Origin: Thermobispora bispora DSM 43833
GTDB taxonomy: Bacteria > Actinomycetota > Actinomycetes > Streptosporangiales > Streptosporangiaceae
Direction: 5' to 3'
DNA length: 64,000 bases
Assembly (NCBI RefSeq): GCF_000092645.1
Contig: NC_014165.1
Coordinates: 3,720,001 to 3,784,000, forward strand
Under the pieces are notes generated by a model that had not been told where the DNA came from, searched no databases, and saw only the letters and a list, made by a program, of their open reading frames with translations. Positions 34,445 through 43,222 of the stretch are shown one piece after another; the stretch's first letter is position 1, and every line of letters begins with the position of its first letter. The translations under genes and the position numbers were made by a program.

Positions 34445-34932
34445 GCCTGGACAGGCCGCGGCGTTCCCGGGCGCTGGGGCACCGCCGCGGCGTGACGCGC
34501 GCTGCCCGACCCGATCGGCGGCCAACGATCCGGTGACCTTGGGCCACCCGCCGCGGCAAGAGCCCGGCCCGCCACGCCCGGCGGACGGCCGGCCCGCCGG
34601 GCGTCCGCATCCCACGGTGCCCGAGCACGGCGATAAGTGACGGGCGGGTCCCCGGAACCGGGGACGAGGTGCAATCCCAGTGCTCGAGCCTGACGGTGAC
34701 GGCCGGGTCGCGGACGCCCGGGACAAGGTGTGCGCCCCGGCGCCCCGGCCGCGGCGATGACCCATGCGCCGGACCACGCCTGCGTGCGGGCGGCCACGGT
34801 GCGCGTGCCCCACCCGACTCTGTGCACCGTGTCCCCACCCACGGAGAACCCGAAGGTTTCCCTGGACGGGAAGGACCCTGCCACGCAGGCGCGATCCGGG
34901 CGCATGGGTCGACCGGAGATCACCCGAGCCGG
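34445..34932. other. Intergenic region with hairpin and repeated segment
   Basis: This is a 488-bp gap between convergent genes. CCGCGGCG (34456-34463) pairs with CGCCGCGG (34483-34490), a plausible terminator for the ABC operon. Two related blocks beginning GTGACGGGCGGGTC (34637) and GTGACGGCCGGGTC (34694) lie further on; the first contains the stem TCCCCGGAACCGGGGA. No gene is supported. Confidence 0.5.
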
Positions 34933-36078
34933 TCAGAGGCCGAACGACCGGCCGATGATCTCACGCTGGATCTCATTGGTCCCGCCGTAGATGGTGGCGC
35001 CCAGGGCCATCCGGACGTGCTGGACCATGGTGAACTCCGTGGAGTACCCGTAGCCGCCCATCATCTGCATGCCCTCCAAGGCCATCGCCTTGGCGACCTC
35101 GGTCGCCTTGAGCTTCGCCATGGACGACTCCCGGGTGAGCGGCCGGGTGCGATCCGGGTCATCCGCCTGCCTGGCCACCGAGTAGACCAGCAGGCGCGCA
35201 TACTCGATCTCGGTGGCCAGATCGGCCAGGCGATGTTTGATCGCCTGGAACGATCCCACGGGCCGCCCGAACTGCCGACGCTCGCGCACGAACTCCAGGC
35301 AGTCGTCGAACGCCCGCTCGGCGATGCCCAGCGTGTTCGCCGCCAGGATCAGGCGCTCGGTGTCCAAACCGACCATGAGCTGCCGCCACCCGGCGTCGAC
35401 CTCGCCGACCACGGCGTCCTCCGGGAGCACGCAGTCGGTGAAGTAGAGGTCGTTGACCTCGGGCCCGTTCATGGTGTCGATCGGCTTGATCGTCAGCCCG
35501 GGGGTCTCCCTCGGCACATGGAACATCGTCAGGCCGTGGTGCTTCTTCTCCCCCTGCGACGTCCGGGCGACGAGCAGGATGCCGTCCGCGGCGTGCGCGT
35601 TGGTGCACCACGTCTTCTGCCCGTTGATGACCCAGCCGTCCGAGGTGCGCTCCGCGCGGCAGGTGATCGCCGCCGCATCGGAGCCGGCCTCCGGTTCCGA
35701 GATCGAGATCGCCATCGCCGCCCCCTCGGCGATCCGGCCGAGCACGGCTCGCTTGAGGGGTTCCGCGGCGAACCTGTTGTAGATGCCGCCGACGATGAGC
35801 GTGGTGCCCAGCCACGGCAGGGGTGCCATGCCCCGGGCGAGCTCCTCGAGGAGAATGCACAGATCGACGTGGTCGCCGCCGGCTCCGCCGTACTCCTCGG
35901 GGAGGTTGATCGCCGCCCAGCCGAGTTCGGCGATCTTGCGGTTGAGTTCCATGCTGTGGGCCTCGCGGCCACCATCGGTCAGCTTGTCGCGCTGTTCCTT
36001 GGTGCCCACCTCCCGGCGGCAGAACTCACGGACCGCCTCGGCGAAGGCCTTTTGCTCATCGGTGAAGTCGAGGGGCAT
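34933..36078 (-). CDS. Acyl-CoA dehydrogenase
   Basis: This 381-aa flavoenzyme introduces a double bond into acyl-CoA. Features: the N-terminal helical domain, the middle beta domain (ISEPEAGSDAAAITCRAERT) and the C-terminal GMQMMGGYGYSTEFTM...YGGTNEIQREIIGRSFGL ending typical of the family. The catalytic Glu region cannot be assigned with certainty by eye. It is the last gene of the catabolic operon that runs leftward from 44823. Confidence 0.93.
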   Translation of the reverse strand: MPLDFTDEQKAFAEAVREFCRREVGTKEQRDKLTDGGREAHSMELNRKIAELGWAAINLPEEYGGAGGDHVDLCILLEELARGMAPLPWLGTTLIVGGIYNRFAAEPLKRAVLGRIAEGAAMAISISEPEAGSDAAAITCRAERTSDGWVINGQKTWCTNAHAADGILLVARTSQGEKKHHGLTMFHVPRETPGLTIKPIDTMNGPEVNDLYFTDCVLPEDAVVGEVDAGWRQLMVGLDTERLILAANTLGIAERAFDDCLEFVRERRQFGRPVGSFQAIKHRLADLATEIEYARLLVYSVARQADDPDRTRPLTRESSMAKLKATEVAKAMALEGMQMMGGYGYSTEFTMVQHVRMALGATIYGGTNEIQREIIGRSFGL

Positions 36079-36156
36079 GGCATCCTCCTGCCACTGAACA
36101 GATCGGGGGTACGTCGCCCGCGCTACGTGGATCTCACGCGCACCGCACGCGTCGGC

Positions 36157-37462
36157 TCAGGAGACCGCGACCTCAACGCCCTGCTCCTCTTCGGCCGGTG
36201 CCTTCGGCCGGACCACGAGCGCCGAGGTGATCGAGATCACCACGGTCGCGATCAGCAGGACCGGCAGCGGCCACCAGTGGGCGGACCCGTCGGGCGGCAC
36301 GAGTGCCGTGGCGACGATCGGGGTCGGGCCGGCCCAGGCGACCCCGGCGAAGGCGCTGCACAGCGCGACCCCGCTGTAGGTCCGAGGTGAGGCTGGACAC
36401 CACCGCATAGGTGGGCGCGTGCCCGACGACCAGCGCGACCGTGAACGCGATGGTCATGAGCAGCATGTTCCCGCTGTCGAAGAGCAGGAACATCGGGAAC
36501 GCGAAGACGGCGGTGAACACGGAGCCGATGAGGAACATCCGCCGGGCCGGGAACCTGTCGGACAGCACCGCGAACCCGAGCATCGCGAACAGGTCGATGG
36601 TGCCGGCGATGAGCAGGATGATCAGCGTGTCGCCGCGCGTGAACCCGTGGACGTTCGTCGCGAGCGTGAGCATGTAGGTGGTGATGAGGTAGAAGAGCAC
36701 GATGACGGCCGCCTGCAGGCCGATGCCGGCGAGGACCCGGCCGGGCATGGTCCGCAGGACGTTCCCGATCGGGTTCCGCTGGACCGCCCCGGCCTTCTTG
36801 ACCTCGGAGAAGTCGGTCGTCTCCTCGACGCCGAGGCGGATCATCATGCCGACCACCACCAGGACGAAGCCGGTGAGGAAGGGGATCCGCCATCCCCAGC
36901 TCATCAGGTCCTCGTTGGGCAGGCGGGCGACGAAGTACATGACCGTGGTGGAGAGCACCAGGGCGAGCGGGCTGGCGACCTGCGGGGCGGACCCGTAGAA
37001 CCGGATCCGGTTCTTGGGGGCGTGCTCCACGCTCATCAGCACGGCACCGCCCCACTCACCGCCGATGGCCACGCCCTGCAGGAAGCGCAGGATGGTCAGG
37101 AGGATCGGTGCCCAGACACCGATCTGCTCCCACGTCGGCAGCAGGCCGATCAGGCCGGTCGAGCCGCCCATGATGCTGAGCGTGGCGATGAGCGTGGCCC
37201 GGCGGCCGATGCGGTCTCCGAGGTGACCGAAGACGAAACCGCCGACGGGCCGGGCGAGGAACGCCACGCCGAACGTCCCGAACGACGCCAGGAGCCCGAC
37301 GCGGGAGTCGAGCTGGGGGAAGAAGATCGAGGAGAAGACGAGGGTCGCGGACGTCGCGTAGATGAAGAAGTCGAACCACTCGATGGTGGTGCCGACCAGG
37401 CTGGCGACGTACGCCCTTTTCTGCTGCCCGGTGCCGAAGGCCGGGGCCTGGGGGGTGTTCAT
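36157..37462 (-). pseudogene. MHS-family MFS transporter, frameshifted by a small deletion
   Basis: The first ~350 residues match metabolite:H+ symporters (TIEWFDFFIYAT, GHLGDRIGRRATL, GEWGGAVLMSVEHAP). After YAVVSSLTS the frame breaks at about 36378-36388. The expected continuation YSGVALCSAFAGVAWAGPTP, and the last helix up to the stop at 36157, lie in another frame. The conserved F/LPxxVRYSG segment is missing, so about 20 bases were probably lost. The protein would normally have 12 helices and import an organic acid for the surrounding catabolic genes. Confidence 0.82.
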
Positions 37463-37562
37463 GGCATACCTCTCGGGGGGTGAGACCTCTCGGGGGTGAG
37501 AGAGTCAGGGGGATATGGCAGGCGGATTCGCCGGCGGGGCACGGCAGCGGATCCGCCGGTGC

Positions 37563-38346
37563 TCAGAAGCGCGCGTAGCCGTTGGAGAGCACGGTTGCGG
37601 CGTCGCTCCGCGCCTCGAACGCCAGGCCGGAGTCGTCCGGCCGGGCGACCAGGTTCACCGTGCCGCCGGGGAACACGGGAGCCGCGAACCGCACGCTGAG
37701 CTCCTTCAGCTCCCACGGCCGGCGGTCCGCCGCGGCGGCGAGCTCCCGGGCCGCGATCCCCAGCGTGCACAGCCCGTGCAGGATGGGCCGGTCGAAGCCG
37801 TAGGAAGCGGCCACCTCGGGGTCGATGTGCACGGGGTGCCGGTCGCCGGTGAGCCGGTAGAGCGCCGGAAGGTTCTCGTCGATGTGAACCCTCCGCTCGA
37901 ACACCGGTTCATCGACCGTACGGCGCGGCGCCGACGGGCCGCGGTCCCCACCCCAGCCACCGCGACCGGGCAGGAAGATCGAATACACCGCGGTGAACTG
38001 GGCGCACTCCACGACTATGTCCACCATCGCGGCCTTGCCCTTGTCCCAGACGTTCGCGCATGTCGAGCGTCCCGGACGGGGCGAAGGCCTCATGGACGGT
38101 GAGGATCTGGGCGGCGTGGAGCGATCTCAGGCGATCGTAGACACCGAGATTCCCCGCCTTTTCCACGGCCCACAATCCGAGGCCGAGCCCGAAGGTCGGC
38201 AACACCTTCAGATCCCGTTCGTAAACGAGCTCGAGCTCGGATGCTTTCGCGCCGACGCACAGCGCGTACAGAATCGCATCGGAGTCGGTGTACGAAACGG
38301 TGCGCCGGCCGAGATCGTAACCGGCGAGCTCCGCGAGTTCCGTCAT
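37563..38346 (-). pseudogene. MaoC-like enoyl-CoA hydratase, frameshifted
   Basis: The first frame (ATG 38346, overlapping the upstream dehydrogenase stop as ATGA) encodes the N-terminal hotdog domain with SDAILYALCVGA up to PSGTLDMRE. The second frame resumes with NVWDKGKAAMVDIVVE and contains the catalytic MaoC region YRLTGDRHPVHIDPEVAASY...ILHGLCTLG. The junction is at about 38051-38059. Both halves are well conserved, so the lesion is small and recent. An intact protein would hydrate enoyl-CoA in the same pathway. Confidence 0.82.
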
Positions 38347-39536
38347 TTGAACGCCCCAATTCCGGTGATCGACTGCCCGAGCACCAGCGTGTGCACCTCG
38401 TTGGTGCCTTCGTACGTGTAGACCGATTCGAGGTTGTTCATGTGGCGGATCACCGGGTATTCGAGGGTGATCCCGTTCGCGCCGAGCATGGCGCGGGCCT
38501 CGCGTGCCACGTGCAGCGCCTGCGCGACGTTGTCCTTCTTTCCGAAGCTGATCTGCGCGGGCGTCAGCTCACCGGCGTCCTTGAGCCGGCCCAGATGCAG
38601 CGCCAAAAGGTGGGCGCGGTTCACCCGGATGAGCATGTCGGCGAGCTTGCTCTGGGTGAGCTGGAACGCCGCCAGCGGTTTGCCGAATTGCGTGCGGGTG
38701 AGGGTGTAGTCGAGCGCGGCCTCATAGCAGCTCCGCGCGGCGCCGACCGCGCCGAAGAGAATTCCGAAACGCGCCTCGTTCAGGCACGAGAGCGGGCCTT
38801 TCAACCCGACGATCCCCGGCAATACCGCATCGCCGGGAACTCGGACGTTGTCCAGAACCAGCTCGGAGGTGACCGAGGCCCGCAGCGACATCTTGTGCCG
38901 CACGGTGTTCGCCGTGAATCCCGGGGTCTTCGTGTCGACGATGAACCCCCGGACGCCCTCGTCGGCGCGCGCCCAGACGATGGCGACATCGGCGATCGAG
39001 CCGTTGGTGATCCACATCTTGGTGCCGTTGAGCACCCAGTCGGATCCGTCACGGCGCGCCACGGTGCGCATGCCGGCGGGATCGCTTCCCGCGTCGGGCT
39101 CGGTCAGGCCGAAGCAGCCGATGACCTCCCCGGCCGCCATCCGCGGCAGCCACTCCTGCTTCTGCTCTTCTGAGCCGTACTTCCAGATGGGGAACATCGC
39201 CAGGGAGCCCTGCACCGAGACGAAGCTGCGCAGGCCGCTGTCCCCGGCCTCGAGCTCCAAGCACGCGGTGCCGTAGCTCACCGCGTTGAGCCCGGCGCAG
39301 CCGTACCCGGACAGGTGCATGCCGAGCAGGCCGAGCTCCCCGAATTCGGTGGCGAGTTCCCGGGGGAATTCACCGCGTTCGAACCAGCCGGCCACCTCGG
39401 GCAGGATCCGGTCGGTGACGAACTCCCGGACCGTGTGCGCGATCATGCGCTCTTCGTCGCTCAGCAGCTTTTCGACGCCGAGGAAGTCGCGGGGATCGGG
39501 GCGTGCCATTGAAACGGACAACGTGGGGTCCTTCAC
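38343..39536 (-). CDS. Acyl-CoA dehydrogenase (glutaryl-CoA dehydrogenase-like)
   Basis: This 397-aa enzyme contains FVSVQGSLAMFPIWKYGSEEQK, the FGLTEPDAGSDP motif, a TKMWITNGSIADVAIVWA segment and the C-terminal TYEGTNEVHTLVLGQ. The pattern is closest to glutaryl-CoA dehydrogenases, but decarboxylating specificity cannot be inferred from these motifs. GTG 39536 overlaps the crotonase stop by 1 base; ATG 39509 is the alternative start. Confidence 0.92.
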   Translation of the reverse strand: MKDPTLSVSMARPDPRDFLGVEKLLSDEERMIAHTVREFVTDRILPEVAGWFERGEFPRELATEFGELGLLGMHLSGYGCAGLNAVSYGTACLELEAGDSGLRSFVSVQGSLAMFPIWKYGSEEQKQEWLPRMAAGEVIGCFGLTEPDAGSDPAGMRTVARRDGSDWVLNGTKMWITNGSIADVAIVWARADEGVRGFIVDTKTPGFTANTVRHKMSLRASVTSELVLDNVRVPGDAVLPGIVGLKGPLSCLNEARFGILFGAVGAARSCYEAALDYTLTRTQFGKPLAAFQLTQSKLADMLIRVNRAHLLALHLGRLKDAGELTPAQISFGKKDNVAQALHVAREARAMLGANGITLEYPVIRHMNNLESVYTYEGTNEVHTLVLGQSITGIGAFK

Positions 39537-40303
39537 TACTCGGTCGGTCGGGAGGAGGCGGACGGGACATGCCGTTGCCGGGCCGCGGCGACGAGACTCC
39601 GGCGCTCCGGGCTCGCCAGGAGCTCAACGCGCACCTTCTGCCAGAGGGAGTCGGCGTACCTGCCCTCGTCGAGCTCGCGGAGCAGCCGGCGCGTCGCGCC
39701 GACCGCCGCCTTGGGCAGGGCCGCGATCGAGCGGGCCAGCTCCAGTGCCCGCTCCCTGGCGTCGGGGTCGGCCCGGTGGGTGGCGATGCCCGCTTCGACG
39801 GAGGCCACGGCGTCGAACCGCTCGGCCAGCAGCAGCATCCGGGTGACCGTGGCGCGCGGCAGCGTGGCGTGCATCCGGCGGATGGACTCGGGGTTGTAGA
39901 GGAGGCCCAGTTCCACCGCCGGCACGCGGAAGCAGGCCTGCGGGCCGGCGACACGGAGGTCGCAGGAGAGCGCGAGCTCCACCGCGGCTCCGATGCAGGG
40001 ACCGGAGACCGCCGCCACCGTCGGCACTGGAGCGTTCCGAAGGGCGGTGCACGCGGCGCTGAGTTCGCGGTCGAACTCCAGATCCGACGGCGTTCCGGTG
40101 AGGTCGGCGAAGTCGGCGCCCGCGCTGAACACGGGACCGGTGGCGCTCAGCACCACCGCGCCCACGTCCGCGGGCATCGGCTCCACCATCTCGCGCAGCG
40201 ATCGCAGCAGCGCACGCGAGAGCGCGTTGCGCCGCTCCGGCCGATCGAGCCGGATCTCGAGCACGCCATCCAGCCGGTGCGCGACGATCGCCGATCCGGT
40301 CAT
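39536..40303 (-). CDS. Enoyl-CoA hydratase/isomerase (crotonase) family
   Basis: This 255-aa crotonase has the oxyanion-hole signatures FSAGADFADL and GPCIGAAVELALSCDLRVA. The first catalytic Glu position (in AVELALSCD) is kept. The usual second Glu (PEx in FGxPE) is Ala in FRVPAVELGL, so simple hydratase activity is doubtful; isomerase, dehalogenase or hydrolase variants of the superfamily are alternatives. The ATG overlaps the amidase stop (ATGA). Confidence 0.88.
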   Translation of the reverse strand: MTGSAIVAHRLDGVLEIRLDRPERRNALSRALLRSLREMVEPMPADVGAVVLSATGPVFSAGADFADLTGTPSDLEFDRELSAACTALRNAPVPTVAAVSGPCIGAAVELALSCDLRVAGPQACFRVPAVELGLLYNPESIRRMHATLPRATVTRMLLLAERFDAVASVEAGIATHRADPDARERALELARSIAALPKAAVGATRRLLRELDEGRYADSLWQKVRVELLASPERRSLVAAARQRHVPSASSRPTE

Positions 40304-41688
40304 TTCGGCGTTCCCGCGAGCGTCTCCGCCATCCAGCGCTCACGCACCGGACGGTGATCGAACCCGAGCGCCTCCTCGAGCTCCTCGGCCACGTTGAGCA
40401 GCAACGCGTCCGCGCCGCAGCGGGCGACGAGCTGGGCGCCGATCGGCAGCCCGTCCGCGAGGCCGGCCGGCAGGCTGATCGCCGGCGTCGCCGCCACGTT
40501 GAACGGGGCGGTGAACGGGAACGCCCCCCAGAGCCAGTCGACGTCTTCCCCGGCGATCTGCGTGGGGCGCTGCCGGTGCGGGAACGCCACCGTGGCCACC
40601 GTCGGGGTCAGCACCACGGAGTAGTCCTCGAAGAACCGGTCCACGCGCCGCCGGAACTCGACCAGCCGCTCCCTCGCTCGGGCGACGTCGGCGCTCGTCT
40701 GCCGCGCGGCCGCCCGGAGCGTGGCCAGCATGTACCGGGTGAGGAGCTCGGGACGCTGCAGCAGGTGCTGACGCTCCCGCAGCTCGTCGTCGAGCACGAG
40801 CGGGCCGAAGATCTCCTGCCAGCCGCCGATGGGGACGTCGCACTCGACGACGTCGTGGCCGAGATCGGCCAGGATGCGGGCGACCCGCTCGACCGCGGCC
40901 CGTACGGGCGCTTCCACGGGCCGGCCGCCGGGCCGGGCGCAGAACCCGATGCGCAGCCGCGGGGGCGTCTCCCGGGCGAACCGCCGCTCGGCGAGCACTT
41001 CGGTCACGACCCTGGCGTCGTCCACCGTCCACGCCAGCGGGCCGGCGGTGACGAAGTCCGTCATGGCCCGGAAGCCGCGCTCGTCGGGGCAGGTCCCGGT
41101 GGTCGGCTTGAACCCGACCAGGCCGCAGAACGCCGCCGGGATCCGGATGGACCCGCCGCCGTCCGAGCCGAGCGCGGCGGTGGCCAGGCCCCCGCCCACG
41201 GATGCGGCGGCTCCCCCGCTGGACCCGCCCGAGGTACGGGAGGGATCCCAAGGGTTCGCGGTGTCCGGGATGAGCAGGTTCTCGTTCGTGGCCGAGTGGC
41301 AGAACTCCGGCACGTTCGTCTTGCCCGGGATGACCACCCCGGCCCGCCGGAGCCGGGCCACCGCGCCGGAGTCCGAGCGGACGATCCGGCCTCTGCAGGT
41401 CAGCGAGCCGAACGTGGTCTCATAGTCGGCGAGGTCGAAGGCGTCCTTGATGGACACCGGAACCCCCAGCAACGGCGCGCGCTCGCCGCGCCGGTAGCGT
41501 TCGGCGGCCTCCTCGGCCTGCCGCCGGGCCAGCTCCGGGGTGCAGGTGATGTAGGCGTGGAGCTGCGCGTTGACCGCGTCGAGCCGCGCCAGCAGCGCCT
41601 CCGTGACCTCGACCGGGCTGAGCGTCCCCTTCGCGTACGCGGCGGTGAGATCGCGTATTCGCCAGTACACCGGCTGCTGCTCAGCCAA
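40300..41688 (-). CDS. Amidase (amidase-signature family)
   Basis: This 462-aa hydrolase has the Ser-cisSer-Lys triad: the Lys in GVPVSIKDAFD and the two Ser within RTSGGSSGGAAASVGGG, followed by GSDGGGSIRIPAAFCG. Amidase-signature enzymes cleave amide or carbamate bonds; here it probably releases a carboxylic acid for CoA activation (inference). The start overlaps the 3' end of the SDR gene by 8 bp, and the stop overlaps the crotonase ATG. Confidence 0.93.
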   Translation of the reverse strand: MAEQQPVYWRIRDLTAAYAKGTLSPVEVTEALLARLDAVNAQLHAYITCTPELARRQAEEAAERYRRGERAPLLGVPVSIKDAFDLADYETTFGSLTCRGRIVRSDSGAVARLRRAGVVIPGKTNVPEFCHSATNENLLIPDTANPWDPSRTSGGSSGGAAASVGGGLATAALGSDGGGSIRIPAAFCGLVGFKPTTGTCPDERGFRAMTDFVTAGPLAWTVDDARVVTEVLAERRFARETPPRLRIGFCARPGGRPVEAPVRAAVERVARILADLGHDVVECDVPIGGWQEIFGPLVLDDELRERQHLLQRPELLTRYMLATLRAAARQTSADVARARERLVEFRRRVDRFFEDYSVVLTPTVATVAFPHRQRPTQIAGEDVDWLWGAFPFTAPFNVAATPAISLPAGLADGLPIGAQLVARCGADALLLNVAEELEEALGFDHRPVRERWMAETLAGTPK

Positions 41689-42366
41689 CGGGATACACTC
41701 CCCCGCTGATGCCGTAGACCTCGCCGGTGATGTAGCCGGCCTCCGGGCCGACGAGGAAGGACACCAGAGCCGCCACGTCCTCGGGGCGCCCGACTCGGCC
41801 GACCAGGGAGCGCTTCTCGGCGTATCCCTCGAAGAACTCGTCCGGGTAGATGCGGCGGAGGAACTCGTTGTAGATGAGGCCGGGCGCGATCGCGTTGACC
41901 CGGATGCCGAACCGCCCGTTCTCGGCCGCGGCGACCCGGGTCAGGGCCAGCACGCCGGCCTTCGCCGCTGGGCCTGCATGATCGGCAGGGCGTAGCGCAT
42001 GGTGTAGAAGGTGCCGTTGAGGTCGACGTCCAGGCAGCGCCGCCACGTCTCACTCGACATCTCGGCGACCGGCTCGATCTTGCTCCAGCCGGCGTTGTTG
42101 ATGAGGACGTCGAGCCGGCCCTTGCGCTCGGCGATGTCGGTGATGACGGACCGGACGGCGGACTCATCGGTGACGTCCAGCAGGTAGGAGGAGAACTCCC
42201 GCCCGAACTCGGAGCTCAGCTTCTCCGTCTTCTCACGGAGCCGCCGCTCGTGGATGTCCGTGACCACGACGTCGAATCCGTCGGCGGCGAGCCGGTGCGC
42301 GACGGCGGATCCGATTCCGGCACCGGCGGCGGCGGTGACGAGGGCGACCTGGCGTGACTCCATCAT
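41681..42366 (-). pseudogene. Short-chain dehydrogenase/reductase with deleted active site
   Basis: The N-terminal half is intact: ALVTAAAGAGIGSAVAHRLA (NAD(P) site) and VLINNAGWSKIEP (NNAG). After YALPIMQAQRR the frame breaks at about 41964-41970 and resumes with KAGVLALTRVAAAENG...NAIAPG and the C-terminal GGVYPVG. About 70-75 bases that should encode the catalytic Ser and the YxxxK Tyr are missing, so no activity is expected even with frameshifting. Repeated GGCG/GCGGCG at the edges suggests deletion by microhomology. Confidence 0.85.
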
Positions 42367-42406
42367 TCCTCTTTTCCGTGCGGTTTCCGTGCGGTGCTCG
42401 GTGACG

Positions 42407-43222
42407 TCACTTCTCGACGCACTGCCGGAGCACGTCGACGGTCCGCTCCGGCTGATCGATCAGCATCAGATGCCCGGCCTCGGCGATCTCCCGGTACTCG
42501 GCGTGCTCGATCGCGCCGAGAATGATGTCCGCGGCCTTGCGCGGGCAGAACGTGTCGTGCTCGGCGCCGATGACCGTCACCGGCGTCTGCGGAGTGATCG
42601 CCTCAAGCTCCGGGGTGAGCGGATTCCCGGACAGCGAGGCCATCGCGGTCGCCGCGTTGATGTACCCGGCACCGTCGCCGACCGCCTCGACCCTCTCCCG
42701 GGTCACCGCGTCCACATCGACCGCGGTGTTGTGCAGCGCCGCTGCGGTGTCCGAGCGGAGCGCGGCGGCCTGCGCGGCCTTGTCCCCGCCGCGGAACAGC
42801 TCGATCCGCTCCGCGTAGAACCCCGCCGCCGCGCGGCCGACGACGCTGGACGTGCCCATGACAACGGCGTGGCGCACCAGGTCGGGGCGGGCCGCGGCCG
42901 CGGAGAGCACCACGGTGCCGCCCAGGGAGAATCCGACGCCCACGGCCGGCCCGGTCACCTGCTCCAGGAAGGCCAGGAAGTCGTCCCGGAGCTGAGCGAG
43001 GGTGCCCTGGGCGTCGCCCACCGTCGTCCGCCCGTGCCCGCGCAGGTCATAGGCATAGGTGGTCACCTTGGTGAGGCCTCGCTGTACGGGTTCCCAGCTC
43101 CGCCCGTCCTGGGCGAGCCCGTGCACCAGGACGACGGGAGGACCGTCACCGGCGCGGGTGTAGTGCACCTCGATGTCGTTCAGGGTCACCTTGTGCTCGG
43201 TGATCCCGCCGCCGGAACTCAT
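42407..43222 (-). CDS. Alpha/beta hydrolase
   Basis: This 271-aa hydrolase has the oxyanion loop VLVHGLAQDGRSW, the nucleophile elbow GVGFSLGGTVVL (Ser in GFSLGG), an acid near GAEHDTFCP and the catalytic His in EAGHLMLIDQPE. The ATG at 43222 overlaps the ligase stop as ATGA; the longer open frame upstream is a shadow of the ligase gene. Ester, lactone or ring-cleavage-product substrates are all possible. Confidence 0.92.
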   Translation of the reverse strand: MSSGGGITEHKVTLNDIEVHYTRAGDGPPVVLVHGLAQDGRSWEPVQRGLTKVTTYAYDLRGHGRTTVGDAQGTLAQLRDDFLAFLEQVTGPAVGVGFSLGGTVVLSAAAARPDLVRHAVVMGTSSVVGRAAAGFYAERIELFRGGDKAAQAAALRSDTAAALHNTAVDVDAVTRERVEAVGDGAGYINAATAMASLSGNPLTPELEAITPQTPVTVIGAEHDTFCPRKAADIILGAIEHAEYREIAEAGHLMLIDQPERTVDVLRQCVEK

